Source of the DNA: Lysinibacillus capsici
GTDB lineage: Bacteria > Bacillota > Bacilli > Bacillales_A > Planococcaceae
Direction of reading: 5' to 3'
NCBI RefSeq assembly: GCF_003367505.1
Contig: NZ_PXXX01000018.1
Location: 1 to 64,000 of the forward strand
DNA length: 64,000 nt
Under the pieces are notes generated by a model that did not search any database, was not told the DNA's origin, and saw nothing but the letters and a program-made list of their open reading frames with translations. Numbering within the stretch: the stretch's first letter is position 1; each line of letters opens with the position of its first letter. This document shows positions 8,727 through 18,570 of the stretch, in pieces. The position numbers and the translations under genes are program-made.

Positions 8727-10064
8727 GTGGAACAGCAACAATTAAAACGAGATTTAAAAAATCGCCATGTACAGCTTATTGCCATTGGTGGAACAATTGG
8801 GACTGGTTTATTTTTAGGCTCTGGAAAAGCTATTGCCTTAGCAGGGCCTTCGATCATCCTAGCCTACTTAATTGTAGGGACAGCGCTATTTTTTGTGATG
8901 CGTGCCTTAGGTGAATTGTTACTATCCAATGCAGGCTACACTTCATTTACGGATTTTGCATCCGAATACATAGGGCCTTGGGCAGGTTATATCACAGGTT
9001 GGACATACTGGTTCTGTTGGATTATGACGGCGATGGCAGACATTATTGCGGTGGGGGTTTATACACAATATTGGTTTGATATCCCACAATGGGTGCCAGC
9101 CATTGGTTGCCTCGTATTGTTATTACTACTAAATCTATTAACTGTTAAGCTTTTTGGTGAGCTAGAATTTTGGTTCGCTATTATTAAAGTTATTACAATT
9201 GTAGCACTTATTATTATTGGTCTTATTATGCTAGTAACTGGCTTCCAAACTAGCTCAGGAGCAGTATCAGTTGAAAATCTATGGGCACATGGAGGCATGT
9301 TCCCAAATGGTATATACGGCTTTTTAATGGCCTTCCAAATGGTTGTCTTTGCATTTGTTGGTGTGGAATTAGTGGGGGTTTCAGCAGCTGAAACAGCAGA
9401 TCCTCAAAAAAATATTCCTTCTGCCATTAATAAAATTCCATTTCGCATTTTACTTTTCTATGTAGGGGCATTATTTGTCATTTTATGTATTAACCCATGG
9501 TATGAGATGTCTGCTTCAAGCAGCCCCTTTGTCCAAGTGTTTACATTAGCAGGTATACCGATTGCTGCTGGTATTATAAATTTTGTTGTGCTTACTTCAG
9601 CGGCTTCAGCAGGTAACAGTGGGTTATTCTCCACAAGTCGGATGCTCTATAATCTTGGTAACAATAAACAGGCATCTCCAGCATTCGCCAAACTCAACAA
9701 AAACAGTGTACCAAGTAATGCACTCGTTATTTCTACTATTGTTGTATCAGCTGGTGCTCTGTTAAGTAAGTTGATGCCAGAGAACGCCTTTAGTGTTGTG
9801 ACGACGATTAGTGCAATTTGTTTTATATGGGTGTGGAGCATTATCATCATTTCGCACATTATCTACAAACGAAAAAAACGTGCTTTACATGAAGCTTCAA
9901 TCTTCAAAGCACCACTGACACCTTTTATCAACTACGTCGTGCTTGCGTTTTTCGCCTTTTTATTAATGGTGATGTTTATTTCTGAGGCTACGCGTACGGC
10001 ACTGCTGTTAACACCAATTTGGTTTATCGTTTTATTTATTATTTATAAAATGAAAAAAAGATGA
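8727..10064 (+). CDS. cycA: D-serine/D-alanine/glycine:H+ symporter, CycA type
   Basis: A 445-residue APC-superfamily permease with about 12 membrane helices. The family signature IAIGGTIGTGLFLGSGK lies near residue 20, and the sequence closely resembles E. coli CycA throughout (for example GWTYWFCW, FAFVGVELVG, SAASAGNSGLFSTSRM). The likely role is proton-driven uptake of glycine and small D-amino acids. The start is GTG at 8727, because GAGGGGG lies 6 nt upstream; the reading frame extends to a TTG at 8712 that would include the ribosome site. The glycine riboswitch directly upstream strongly supports glycine as substrate. Confidence 0.92.
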   Translation: MEQQQLKRDLKNRHVQLIAIGGTIGTGLFLGSGKAIALAGPSIILAYLIVGTALFFVMRALGELLLSNAGYTSFTDFASEYIGPWAGYITGWTYWFCWIMTAMADIIAVGVYTQYWFDIPQWVPAIGCLVLLLLLNLLTVKLFGELEFWFAIIKVITIVALIIIGLIMLVTGFQTSSGAVSVENLWAHGGMFPNGIYGFLMAFQMVVFAFVGVELVGVSAAETADPQKNIPSAINKIPFRILLFYVGALFVILCINPWYEMSASSSPFVQVFTLAGIPIAAGIINFVVLTSAASAGNSGLFSTSRMLYNLGNNKQASPAFAKLNKNSVPSNALVISTIVVSAGALLSKLMPENAFSVVTTISAICFIWVWSIIIISHIIYKRKKRALHEASIFKAPLTPFINYVVLAFFAFLLMVMFISEATRTALLLTPIWFIVLFIIYKMKKR

Positions 10065-10091
10065 CTTCAGACTAAGCGCTGAAATCATCTT
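10058..10091 (-). terminator. Terminator of glsA, shared with the cycA end
   Basis: Stem AAGATGA(C/T)TTCAG / CTGAAATCATCTT between the two converging genes. The minus-strand read is followed by a run of seven T, so it mainly serves glsA. Confidence 0.75.
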
Positions 10092-10098
10092 CCACTTA

Positions 10099-11064
10099 TT
10101 AAAAAATAGTCATATCCCATTCTGTTGCTAGCTGTTTCAGCAACTGTACACCTGCCACACTGTTTCCTATTGGATCAATCGCTGGTCCGTAAATTCCGAT
10201 ACCACAGCCAGTAGGAAACGGCGAGTGTAGGCCTGCATGTCCTGGAACAGCCGCAAGAATCGCACCTGATACACCACTTTTGGCAGGGAGACCAATAAAT
10301 GCCGCAAACTTCCCTGAGGCATTGTACATACCACACGTTACCATCAAAGCCTTCGCTAATTTTGCCACTTGTTTTGGGAATAGCTGTTTCTTTAACAGTG
10401 GGTGATAGCCATCATTCGCAATAACTAGGCCAATCATGGCTAAATCTGATACATTGACTTCAATTGCACATTGCTTCAAATAAACCTCAAGTGCCGCCTC
10501 TACTGGACAATCTAAAAACCCTGAATCCATTAAGTAATAGGCCAATGCTCGATTACGATTAGCCGTTTGCCACTCTGACTGGAATACTTCTTCATTGATA
10601 CTCAATTGCTTGCCTATGATTTGTTCTAAAAATTGTAGAATCTTTGTGACCTTCTCTTGTGGAGAATGACCAGCCAACATGGAGGATACCGTAATAGCCC
10701 CAGCATTAATCATCGGGTTAAAGGGTTTACCTGGCTGATGACTTTCTAAGCGAATAATTGAGTTAAAGGTATCTCCTGTTGGCTCAACATCTACTCTTTC
10801 TAAAACATATGGTAAGCCTCGATCCATACAGGCTAAAATAAAGGTAATAACCTTGGAAACGCTTTGAAGGGTAAATAGTTCTTCGGTATCTCCCGCTTTG
10901 ATTTCGTGGCCTTCAGTCCCCACAATCGCCACAGCTAATTGATTAGGATCTTTTTTGGCTAAAGCAGGGATATAATTAGCACATTGCCCTTCTTTAGTAG
11001 CTGCACGATACTGTGATACCCACTGTGCTAGAAGATGATGCTGATGATTGGGTTGTGTTGACAT
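10099..11064 (-). CDS. glsA: Glutaminase
   Basis: A 321-residue serine-dependent glutaminase that hydrolyses glutamine to glutamate and ammonia. The beta-lactamase-like SxxK motif is in LQSVSKVI (near residue 70). NPMINAGAITV near 120, a Tyr/Asn-rich middle and GVSGAILAAVPG near 270 are family blocks. The length fits the 300-330 residue family. The start is the ATG at 11064, which follows GAAAGGAGAA; the frame runs on to a TTG that would contain the ribosome site. It is monocistronic, with a hairpin on each side. Confidence 0.95.
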   Translation of the reverse strand: MSTQPNHQHHLLAQWVSQYRAATKEGQCANYIPALAKKDPNQLAVAIVGTEGHEIKAGDTEELFTLQSVSKVITFILACMDRGLPYVLERVDVEPTGDTFNSIIRLESHQPGKPFNPMINAGAITVSSMLAGHSPQEKVTKILQFLEQIIGKQLSINEEVFQSEWQTANRNRALAYYLMDSGFLDCPVEAALEVYLKQCAIEVNVSDLAMIGLVIANDGYHPLLKKQLFPKQVAKLAKALMVTCGMYNASGKFAAFIGLPAKSGVSGAILAAVPGHAGLHSPFPTGCGIGIYGPAIDPIGNSVAGVQLLKQLATEWDMTIF

Positions 11065-11090
11065 GTCGCGTTCTCCTTTCAAAATGAGGC

Positions 11091-11127
11091 AAAAACAGAG
11101 CCTTCATAGTTCTCCTATGAAGACTCT
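11091..11127 (-). terminator. Terminator of the amidohydrolase operon
   Basis: Stem AGAG(T/C)CTTCATAG / CTATGAAGGCTCT with T-run on the minus strand, between the amidohydrolase stop and the glsA start. Confidence 0.85.
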
Positions 11128-11133
11128 ATCCTG

Positions 11134-12549
11134 TTAGCGCTTAGGTGGCTGTGTTCCCTCTGGAATTAAAGATTGATATGTTTCACCATCTAGACGTTCT
11201 TGCCATTCCTTTTTCGCTTTTTCAATGTATAGAGGATTATCCAGCAACGCTAAGGCTGTACAAGCCATAATTTTAGCAGCCTGTAGCATTCCTTTATGCG
11301 CTATTGGGGTCACTCCCTGAGACACTACCTGCCATGTATGTAATGGTGTCCCTAATGCCATGCATACAGTTGTACACTGTACGGTTGGTACGTTCCAGCT
11401 AACATCTCCAACATCTGTAGAGCCACCCATAATAAATTCAGGTAGCATGCCTGGAACATGATCAGCAATCACTTTTCCTTGTAATAGCTTGGCATCTTCT
11501 TTACGCAAGCCCACTAATGAAGCTGCTTGTACTTCTGGTGTAAACGTATTGAAAATAGCCTGCGCATACTGTTCATCCTTTATTGTATAGTCTGGCATAC
11601 CAATTTCAAGTATTTGTTGATACATCACATCATAAAGTGTTTTATTTGTAATAAGATTCGAAGCAGCACCTTCAAACTCGATGTCCACTGACGTCCCTGT
11701 CATCATTGTGGCACCCTTTGCAATGTTCTCAACGCGTTGATAAATTTCCTGTACTTGCTGCTTTTTAGGTGCCCTAACTAGATACGTTACCTCTGCATAT
11801 GGTTGAACTACATTTGGCGAAGTTCCGCCAGAATTAGTAATGGCATAATGCACACGTGCTTCTGGAATGATGTGTTCTCGTAAGTAGTTTACCCCAACAT
11901 TCATAAGCTCAACAGCATCTAAAGCACTTCGTCCAAGATGTGGTGCAGCTGCGGCATGAGCACTTTTGCCCGTAAACTTAAACGTTGCGGCATAGTTTGC
12001 TAGAGAACTACACGTCATCACAGTCGAAAACGTACCTGGATGCCAAGAGATCGCGATATCAACATCATCAAAAAGGCCAGCCTTTGCCATATAAGCTTTA
12101 CCAGATCCATTCTCCTCTGCAGGGCAACCGTAAAAACGGATTGTTGCTGACTGATGATTTTGCTCTAAATAATCCTTTACAGCAACAGCAGCTGCGAATG
12201 CGCCAGTACCTAATAAGTTATGACCACAGCCATGTCCGCTTCCACCATCCACAAGAGGCTCATGTTGTGTCGCCCCACCTTTTTGACTCAAGCCTGGAAG
12301 CGCATCATATTCACCTAAAAAGGCAATTACAGGCTTGCCAGAACCATAAGTTCCAACAAGCGCTGTTTCAAGACCCGCAACACCGACTTGTGTTTGAAAA
12401 CCCTCTTTTTCTAGTGCCTGTTTCATATATTCCATCGATTTCTTTTCTTGAAAATGAAGCTCGGGTACAGCCCAAATTGCATCGCTTAATGCTACTGTAG
12501 CTTGCTGTTTTGCTTCAATTAACATTGAAATTTTCTCATGATAACTCAT
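11134..12549 (-). CDS. M20-family amidohydrolase, AbgB-like
   Basis: A 471-residue M20-fold metallohydrolase most like the B subunit of p-aminobenzoyl-glutamate hydrolase. Metal ligands are visible in GSGHGCGHNLLGTGA near 105-120, CPAEENGSGK near 150 and AISWHPG near 175, with FTGKSAHAAAAPH starting the dimerisation domain. Members cleave N-acyl or N-aroyl amino acids; the real substrate here cannot be read from sequence. No AbgA partner is adjacent. ATG after TTGGAGGG. It lies 19 bp after the MFS gene, so the two are co-transcribed, and a regulator lies upstream; together they suggest import and hydrolysis of an amide-linked nutrient. Confidence 0.85.
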   Translation of the reverse strand: MSYHEKISMLIEAKQQATVALSDAIWAVPELHFQEKKSMEYMKQALEKEGFQTQVGVAGLETALVGTYGSGKPVIAFLGEYDALPGLSQKGGATQHEPLVDGGSGHGCGHNLLGTGAFAAAVAVKDYLEQNHQSATIRFYGCPAEENGSGKAYMAKAGLFDDVDIAISWHPGTFSTVMTCSSLANYAATFKFTGKSAHAAAAPHLGRSALDAVELMNVGVNYLREHIIPEARVHYAITNSGGTSPNVVQPYAEVTYLVRAPKKQQVQEIYQRVENIAKGATMMTGTSVDIEFEGAASNLITNKTLYDVMYQQILEIGMPDYTIKDEQYAQAIFNTFTPEVQAASLVGLRKEDAKLLQGKVIADHVPGMLPEFIMGGSTDVGDVSWNVPTVQCTTVCMALGTPLHTWQVVSQGVTPIAHKGMLQAAKIMACTALALLDNPLYIEKAKKEWQERLDGETYQSLIPEGTQPPKR

Positions 12550-12568
12550 ATTTGTCCCTCCAATTTCA

Positions 12569-13789
12569 TTATGCTTTTAACAATGTTCCTTTTTGGTCGT
12601 TTAGTGTGACAAGCGACACAATACAGATAAGCGCAAAGCCAATTAACATCCAAAAGGCTGCATCAAAGGAGCCATTAAAGGCATCCACCATAAATCCAAT
12701 TGCCATCGGTGTAACAAACCCTGCTAATTGTCCCCCTGTATTGGCAATCCCCATTGCAGAACCTGTGATAGAAGAAGGTAATTTCTTGAGTACAATAACA
12801 GGTAGTAATGTAATGACAAACGCAATAAATATCGAAACGACTGTTTGGTAACCAATAAATAACGTCACTGTTTTGGCAGTAAACATTAAATACAATAAAA
12901 GACCAATGACTGCGCAGGAGATGGAGCCTAACACTTTCTCCATACCTTTTGGTAGCTTATCAATGATATAGCCACTACCATATACACCAATTATCGTTGT
13001 AATCGCAGGTATTGTTTGCGCCCAACCAATGGACATTAAATCCAAGCCTCGATTTTTTTGAAGATATGTTGGAATCCAAGAAACTAATCCCCAGTTCACT
13101 GCATAAATACAAAAATAAGCAATGATTAAATTCCACATTAGGGGTGTTTTCAGTAACTCTTTAAAATTCACTTTGTTCGTAGTATTTTCTGTTCCAGCTG
13201 TAGCTGCCTCATCTTGCGGGAGTTGAATGTATTTCCAATATATAAAGGCAATTATTGCCCCTATTGCCCCAATGATGATAAACATCATGCGCCAGCCAAT
13301 CGTTCCTAATAAATAAGCAGCTAGCAAAGGGACGATGAGTGAAACAATGCCACCAGAAGTAAGCATGATGGACATCGCTCTACCTCTTTCCTCTTTTGGG
13401 AAAATCGTAGCAATAATTTTAGAGCTTGATGGCTGAAAACCACCCTCACCAATGCCAAATAAAAAACGAATCACAATCATCGCTGTTAAAGACCAAGCAA
13501 TGGCTGTTAGACCAGTAAAAATAGACCACGTGATAACAGCCATCAATAAAACTCGTTTTGCGCCAAACTTATCGGCAAGCCAGCCACCCGGTATTTGCAT
13601 AATGGCATAGCCTAAAAAGAAAGCGCTTAAAATAATACCAGTTGAAGATGCATCCAGTTGCAAATCCCCTGTAATCGAAACTACTGCATAGTTCATAATA
13701 TAGCGATCTAAATTCCCTAAAGACCAGCCTAAAAATAAAAGTGCAAGGATGACATTTCTAGATTTCTTCGTTATTTCATTTGTTGTCAT
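12569..13789 (-). CDS. MFS transporter, anion:cation symporter type
   Basis: A 406-residue carrier with 12 predicted helices. The loop 2-3 motif GGWLADKFGAKRV is near residue 70, and GIGEGGFQPSSSKIIATIFPKEERGRA near 115-140 is typical of the hexuronate/tartrate/phthalate (ACS) branch. The likely substrate is an organic anion. It is co-directional with the AbgB-like hydrolase 19 bp downstream, so the transported compound is probably that enzyme's substrate. ATG after GGGAGGG. Confidence 0.85.
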   Translation of the reverse strand: MTTNEITKKSRNVILALLFLGWSLGNLDRYIMNYAVVSITGDLQLDASSTGIILSAFFLGYAIMQIPGGWLADKFGAKRVLLMAVITWSIFTGLTAIAWSLTAMIVIRFLFGIGEGGFQPSSSKIIATIFPKEERGRAMSIMLTSGGIVSLIVPLLAAYLLGTIGWRMMFIIIGAIGAIIAFIYWKYIQLPQDEAATAGTENTTNKVNFKELLKTPLMWNLIIAYFCIYAVNWGLVSWIPTYLQKNRGLDLMSIGWAQTIPAITTIIGVYGSGYIIDKLPKGMEKVLGSISCAVIGLLLYLMFTAKTVTLFIGYQTVVSIFIAFVITLLPVIVLKKLPSSITGSAMGIANTGGQLAGFVTPMAIGFMVDAFNGSFDAAFWMLIGFALICIVSLVTLNDQKGTLLKA

Positions 13790-14043
13790 TCATATCCCTC
13801 CCATATATAGAAATCCTCTCTTTATTGCCACGACTATTCTTGAATATGCTTGCCCCCTTGTCCGTAAATCCCCTTTTATATACCGACATTTTCGTTATAT
13901 ATTCGTATAATAATCAAAGTTCAATAAAAAGACAATATTTTTTTGAAAATTTTTAATAGATAATCGTCATCGTAAATCCATATTATTTACCTAAATAACC
14001 GCTAAATTCATTAATTTATCAGTATTTAAGACTTCAAAAAGCA

Positions 14044-14087
14044 TAAAAAAATGTCCCACACCATATATTGGTTTGGGACATTTTTGT
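14044..14087 (-). terminator. Terminator after the regulator gene
   Basis: Stem AAATGTCCCA.ACC / GGTTTGGGACATTT; it works on either strand and lies just beyond the regulator stop. The 255 bp from here to the MFS start hold that operon's promoter; I see no other feature. Confidence 0.85.
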
Positions 14088-14089
14088 TT

Positions 14090-15391
14090 TTAGACAAGTT
14101 GATACATTTTAATAGGTCTGCCTCGAGTATGCTGTAATTCTTCCCCACAAATTCTCGCTAAATCTACATTACATAAATCTGCTACGATTCGTTGGGCATT
14201 TCTCTCGCTCATTTGCAGTTGTGACGCCAAATCCTTTGTCGTAAAATGCTTCCAATGCATTTTTTGTACAAGTGCATGGATTTTCATATAGGTTTTAATA
14301 CTAATATTCCCTTTTTTTAGTTTTTCCAAAATATAAGGGTCCTCTGCTCGGTAGGAATAGGATAGCTCTTCTACATTCCCTACCGATTCAATAATGGTGC
14401 CATCATCCTGTATCATCACGATGTCAATAGCCTCGTTTTCCTTCGTCTGTCTTAGTCCTCGGTGAGCATGTAACTCAGCATTGAACACTGTTTGAGCAAA
14501 GCCAATGCCTGCTGTCACCTTCGTCTCCATTTCAATCGACAACTGATACATTTTTTCCTGTAAAAATCGTATTTGCCCTTCAATCGCACCTCTTGTACTA
14601 AAGATCGTATATTTACCATTCCCCTCTTCAATAAGAGAGCCATCAATCTGTTCACAGAGCTGTAGTAGATTTTCCTTCGTACGCAATTCTAAATATTGAA
14701 TACGATAGCCTTGCTTCATGCGCTCTTTTAATGAATCAAAGTCCTTAATTTCAAGCATGACTGCACCAATTTGTGTCTCTTTATAGTAGGACGTTTTGAT
14801 CTTCTCTGTAAAAAGCTGAACTGTATGATAAATTTCTGTTTTTGTCGGGGAAACCCAATAAGATGGAACGCCTCGTTTCTTCAGCTCTTCATCAACAGAG
14901 GGATAACAAGTAATCGCAAAATCAATTTTGCTCGCCTGCCAAAGACTATAATGGAAATCAAATAGCTCTTGTGGATCAATAGCGACATCAAATTCCTTTA
15001 AATACATATGATGGACATTATGCTGAATCTCTGCAAGACTTTCTGAAGCCATTTGAGAAGGCGAAGGAATAATATCGATACTAACATTTTCTATAAACTT
15101 TTTTTGCTGATAGGATTGCTCTAAAAAACCCCGATAAATAGCCGCTTCGGAAAAAATAATATGGGTCAATTTATCTTTGGATACATTCGTTTGACTGGCA
15201 AGCTTATAAGGGATGTAACCAGAAAACAACCAGAAATCGACAGCCTGATTATGTGTCTCCACAAGATGCTTTGTTTCCGTCGCCACTTCATATATATACG
15301 GAATAAATTCCATATCCTGTTCGATTTCTCGTGCTAAGGCAATAATTCTTTCAACGGATTGAATGGGACCAACAACACCTATTTTATACAT
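14090..15391 (-). CDS. HTH transcriptional regulator with a nucleotide-cyclase-like central domain
   Basis: A 433-residue cytoplasmic protein. Residues 1-200 look like a substrate-sensing alpha/beta region (KIGVVGPIQSVERI at the start). Residues about 205-330 resemble a degenerate GGDEF or GTP-cyclohydrolase-III palm (KYTIFSTRGAIEGQ, VTAGIGFAQTVFNAELHAHRGL); the GG(D/E)EF signature is absent. Residues about 365-433 form a winged helix with a recognition helix in TTKDLASQLQMSERNAQRIVADL. No transmembrane segment is seen. It is followed by a terminator and then by the MFS/AbgB operon on the same strand, which it probably controls. ATG after AAGGTAGGAA. Family name not known to me; ligand unknown. 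Confidence 0.7.
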   Translation of the reverse strand: MYKIGVVGPIQSVERIIALAREIEQDMEFIPYIYEVATETKHLVETHNQAVDFWLFSGYIPYKLASQTNVSKDKLTHIIFSEAAIYRGFLEQSYQQKKFIENVSIDIIPSPSQMASESLAEIQHNVHHMYLKEFDVAIDPQELFDFHYSLWQASKIDFAITCYPSVDEELKKRGVPSYWVSPTKTEIYHTVQLFTEKIKTSYYKETQIGAVMLEIKDFDSLKERMKQGYRIQYLELRTKENLLQLCEQIDGSLIEEGNGKYTIFSTRGAIEGQIRFLQEKMYQLSIEMETKVTAGIGFAQTVFNAELHAHRGLRQTKENEAIDIVMIQDDGTIIESVGNVEELSYSYRAEDPYILEKLKKGNISIKTYMKIHALVQKMHWKHFTTKDLASQLQMSERNAQRIVADLCNVDLARICGEELQHTRGRPIKMYQLV

Positions 15392-15501
15392 CTTTTGTTC
15401 CTACCTTCTTTGTGAAACTACAATCTTTATGTAAAAAATTTATTCCTTTGTTGTACATAGTATAGCGGACAATCAAATTACTAGACAAATCTTATGTATA
15501 A

Positions 15502-15529
15502 AGAAAAGCCTCGAAAACTGTTCGAGGCC
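15502..15529 (-). terminator. Terminator of the helical-repeat protein gene
   Basis: Stem GCCTCGAA / TTCGAGGC followed by TTTTC on the minus strand. Confidence 0.75.
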
Positions 15530-15544
15530 ATCTGGAAGTAACAA

Positions 15545-18394
15545 TTATTGCTCGGTTGGATACATGTTTGTATAGAGTAACTCTAATCTTTTAGAGAGCT
15601 TCCCATAGGCTGTTTGCCATGCTTTACGTGCAGCATCATTACTGCTCCCTGCTGGTTCGTATATAGCATGCACCTCTTCAACCTTCTTCAAATCACCCTC
15701 TGCTTGCGTGAGCTTCGAATAATTTTTAACAACCTTCTTATCAGCATCACTCAGAGCATCATAGGCTTTACGGATTTCACTTACTTTCTCCTGTAAACCA
15801 TTGATATATTCACCTTTTACAAGAAGTGAATTGATGGATTCAATTAATGACAATGCATTTTCATTCGTTTGCTGTTGTCCTTTTTGCTTATCAATGATCA
15901 ATTGTCTAGTTCCTGCATCAATCAGGCTCACTTGTTTAGATGTAAGCTTTTCATATGCCTTGATCACAGTGCTGGGATTTGAAGCAAAGGATTTCTCATA
16001 GGTCTTCATAAAGCTTTCCACTTTTTTCACTTCTGCAAGCGCAGTTTTTAAAATATCATAGTTCGTAATCAGTTTTTTCTCACTTGAACTAAGGCTACTA
16101 TATTGTGTAGAAAGATTTTTAATACGTTCAATCGTTACGACATAGAGATTATTGGAAACAATTGTGGCAATATCATTATTTAGCTGTGTAATTTTCGATG
16201 CATTTTCATCTATATTTTGATTTTTTAATAAAGCTTCATATTGTTCTTTTGCTAAATGCTGCTGATTCGCAGGTAATTTCGCATAAGCTTTTTGCACTGA
16301 TTCAATTTTTTTAGCCTTTTTCGCAGCATCTGTTTCTTCTCTAGCAGTCTGTATTTTTTTATAAAATGATTTTACTCCTGTAATATCCTTATTTGCTGCT
16401 GTTAATAAATAATAATTTGTCACGTATTTTCTTGCAGCTGAAGACAATTTTTTATAGGATTCAGAAGCTGTATTAACAGCGGTTTCTAATTGATTGAATG
16501 AATATTTCGTAACATCCGCAAATTTGGCTATATCCGCCTTTAACGCCTCTGCTGCTGCTTTATCAGTAGGCACTTTACCATTGCCATCAACTGAAATCTT
16601 TGGCGTGTTTAGTAAAAATTCTTCAGCATTATATACAAGTGATTGCTGTAAATTTGTAAGATTATTATAAGCTTTTAAAGTACTTGTATAGCTTGAATTA
16701 AGTTTACTTTCCGTTACACCAGTTGTTGCAGATAATTTTTGATAGGCATCCATATCTTTAATTACTTTTTCAGCTGCTTTTAAATCTTTCTGTAAGGTAA
16801 CAAGACTATCGTAGCCATTAATTTGTGCTGCGGAGGCTTTTGTTAAGCTCTTATATTCCTTGATCATTTGATTAACATTATTGACATGACTTTGCCATGA
16901 ACCAGCAGACGGATTGAACGGATAAACATCATCGCTAATATAGCTATCTATAACATTATTTAAATTTATAATTTGGCTTTCTTCTGCACGTTCTGCTGTA
17001 GTCAAACGCTGCACATACACATCTGGCACTAATTTTAATTGTTTATACGTTAATTTTTCATAGGCTGTACGGATTGATTTAGCAGTCGTCACTTGTTTAT
17101 TAGGCGTACTATTTGTAGCTAATTTATCAAATGATTTAATGAATTGCTCGACCTTTTTAATATCCGATTTAGCCTCAGACAAAATTGCTTGGTTTTGAAC
17201 AGCGGCTCGGTAGCTTTGTGATAATTTCTCAATATCCGCTTCGATTGTCTTCACGCTCGCTTGTAAGGAATCAACATCCGAAGCTACATATTTCACAAGT
17301 GAATTCTCATAAGATAATAAATTAATAATAGCTTGATTGAGTTTTCTGACTTCTTTTATCTCTTCAAGATCATTTGGCTCGTTTAATAGTTTTTTAATGC
17401 TCGTATATAGGGTCTCATCTACATCTAAGCTACGCTGTAACAGATCTAGCTTATTATAAGCCTCTTCTAGTTCCTTTATTTCTTTTTCATTACTAGTCTC
17501 TATTTTGCTCCATTTTTCATTTAACTTAGTTATTAATTCAACATCAGCAAGTGCTCGCTTTAAGACATCATAATTAGACACATTACCTTTAGCTGCCGCT
17601 GATAAGGATTGATAGTTTTTTTCTAGTTCCGCAACTTTAGCACTAAATTCTGCTAAGCTTGATACATTGTATTTATTATCATTGACCAGTAAAGCTTTAA
17701 TCTCTTTCGTTAAAGTATCAGTGGGTTGTTTAGAGACTGTGATGGTATCAGATAGTTTAGATTCCGCAAAAGAAAGACCCACTTTTGCTTTGACAGTAAC
17801 AGCAATATTTTTAATATCCTTTTCAATGGCATCCTTCGGAATCGTATATGTACTACCTGCAGCTCCCTCTATGATAGTAAAGGAGTTATCGCCTAATTTA
17901 TAAAACCATTGATAACTATATGTAATTTGATCACTTTGCAATTTTGCACCATTCTTATCAGTTACAGTAATACCAGCCACTTTCACTGTTTCTCCCGGTG
18001 CTACAAAACCAGCGGATTGACCTTCTAACGTTGGAATGGTGATATCGAGCTCTAATGGCTGAATAGTGCGCGGTGCACTTTTAAATTTTTTACCGTCTGT
18101 CGTAGTTGCTTCCACAAAAATGCTTTTTCCAGCTGCTTCAACGGGCACTTTTAAGGAAATAGATGTTGCTCCAGAGATGGGCTTATTTGTTGAACCCTCT
18201 TCACCAGTAATTTCCTCTAGATAATACCATTGATAGGCATTGACGATTGTATCATTTGGTAATTTTTCTACTTTTAATGTTGCATTGACAATATTTTCTC
18301 CAGTGACTGAAACTGTTTCGGCCGCACCTGCTACAGTGGGAACGATAAGTGCAACAGGAATAGCTGCTGCTGTTAAAAATAATTTTTTATTCAA
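15545..18394 (-). CDS. Large secreted protein with Ig-like modules and helical repeats
   Basis: A 949-residue exported protein of unknown role. A signal peptide spans residues 1-24 (ending VAGAAET). Two Ig-like segments with YQW(Y/F)Y motifs lie near 40-60 and 155-175. From about residue 225 to the end there are repeated three-helix units built on the pattern LxxxYxxLSxxxKxxVxNYxxLxxAxxDxxxVxxF. There is no LPxTG, SLH or LysM anchor, so it is either released or held by protein contacts. I place the start at TTG 18394 because AGGAGGTC is 8 nt upstream; a TTG at 18412 would include that site. It is a single-gene unit downstream of comP on the same strand, separated by about 260 bp with a hairpin. 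Confidence 0.75.
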   Translation of the reverse strand: MNKKLFLTAAAIPVALIVPTVAGAAETVSVTGENIVNATLKVEKLPNDTIVNAYQWYYLEEITGEEGSTNKPISGATSISLKVPVEAAGKSIFVEATTTDGKKFKSAPRTIQPLELDITIPTLEGQSAGFVAPGETVKVAGITVTDKNGAKLQSDQITYSYQWFYKLGDNSFTIIEGAAGSTYTIPKDAIEKDIKNIAVTVKAKVGLSFAESKLSDTITVSKQPTDTLTKEIKALLVNDNKYNVSSLAEFSAKVAELEKNYQSLSAAAKGNVSNYDVLKRALADVELITKLNEKWSKIETSNEKEIKELEEAYNKLDLLQRSLDVDETLYTSIKKLLNEPNDLEEIKEVRKLNQAIINLLSYENSLVKYVASDVDSLQASVKTIEADIEKLSQSYRAAVQNQAILSEAKSDIKKVEQFIKSFDKLATNSTPNKQVTTAKSIRTAYEKLTYKQLKLVPDVYVQRLTTAERAEESQIINLNNVIDSYISDDVYPFNPSAGSWQSHVNNVNQMIKEYKSLTKASAAQINGYDSLVTLQKDLKAAEKVIKDMDAYQKLSATTGVTESKLNSSYTSTLKAYNNLTNLQQSLVYNAEEFLLNTPKISVDGNGKVPTDKAAAEALKADIAKFADVTKYSFNQLETAVNTASESYKKLSSAARKYVTNYYLLTAANKDITGVKSFYKKIQTAREETDAAKKAKKIESVQKAYAKLPANQQHLAKEQYEALLKNQNIDENASKITQLNNDIATIVSNNLYVVTIERIKNLSTQYSSLSSSEKKLITNYDILKTALAEVKKVESFMKTYEKSFASNPSTVIKAYEKLTSKQVSLIDAGTRQLIIDKQKGQQQTNENALSLIESINSLLVKGEYINGLQEKVSEIRKAYDALSDADKKVVKNYSKLTQAEGDLKKVEEVHAIYEPAGSSNDAARKAWQTAYGKLSKRLELLYTNMYPTEQ

Positions 18395-18570
18395 ATCTAT
18401 TGACCTCCTCAATCCTTCTCCTGAATTATATCGGTCATATGGCCATAATTTCCTTGAATATTAGGTAAATACTCTAAAAAGTGTATTTTTTCCTGATTTA
18501 CTATTTACCAAATAATATTTTTTTGATAACGTTTTATCATTTTTGATTATAAATAAATACTTTTCAAACA

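Noticed and set aside
11985-12500. 171-codon plus-strand open frame inside the amidohydrolase gene
   Set aside because: It is antisense to well-conserved M20 metal-binding motifs, has a low-complexity His/Gln-rich product and no ribosome site.
18240-18464. 74-codon plus-strand frame at the start of the secreted repeat protein
   Set aside because: Antisense to the signal peptide and ribosome site of the real gene.
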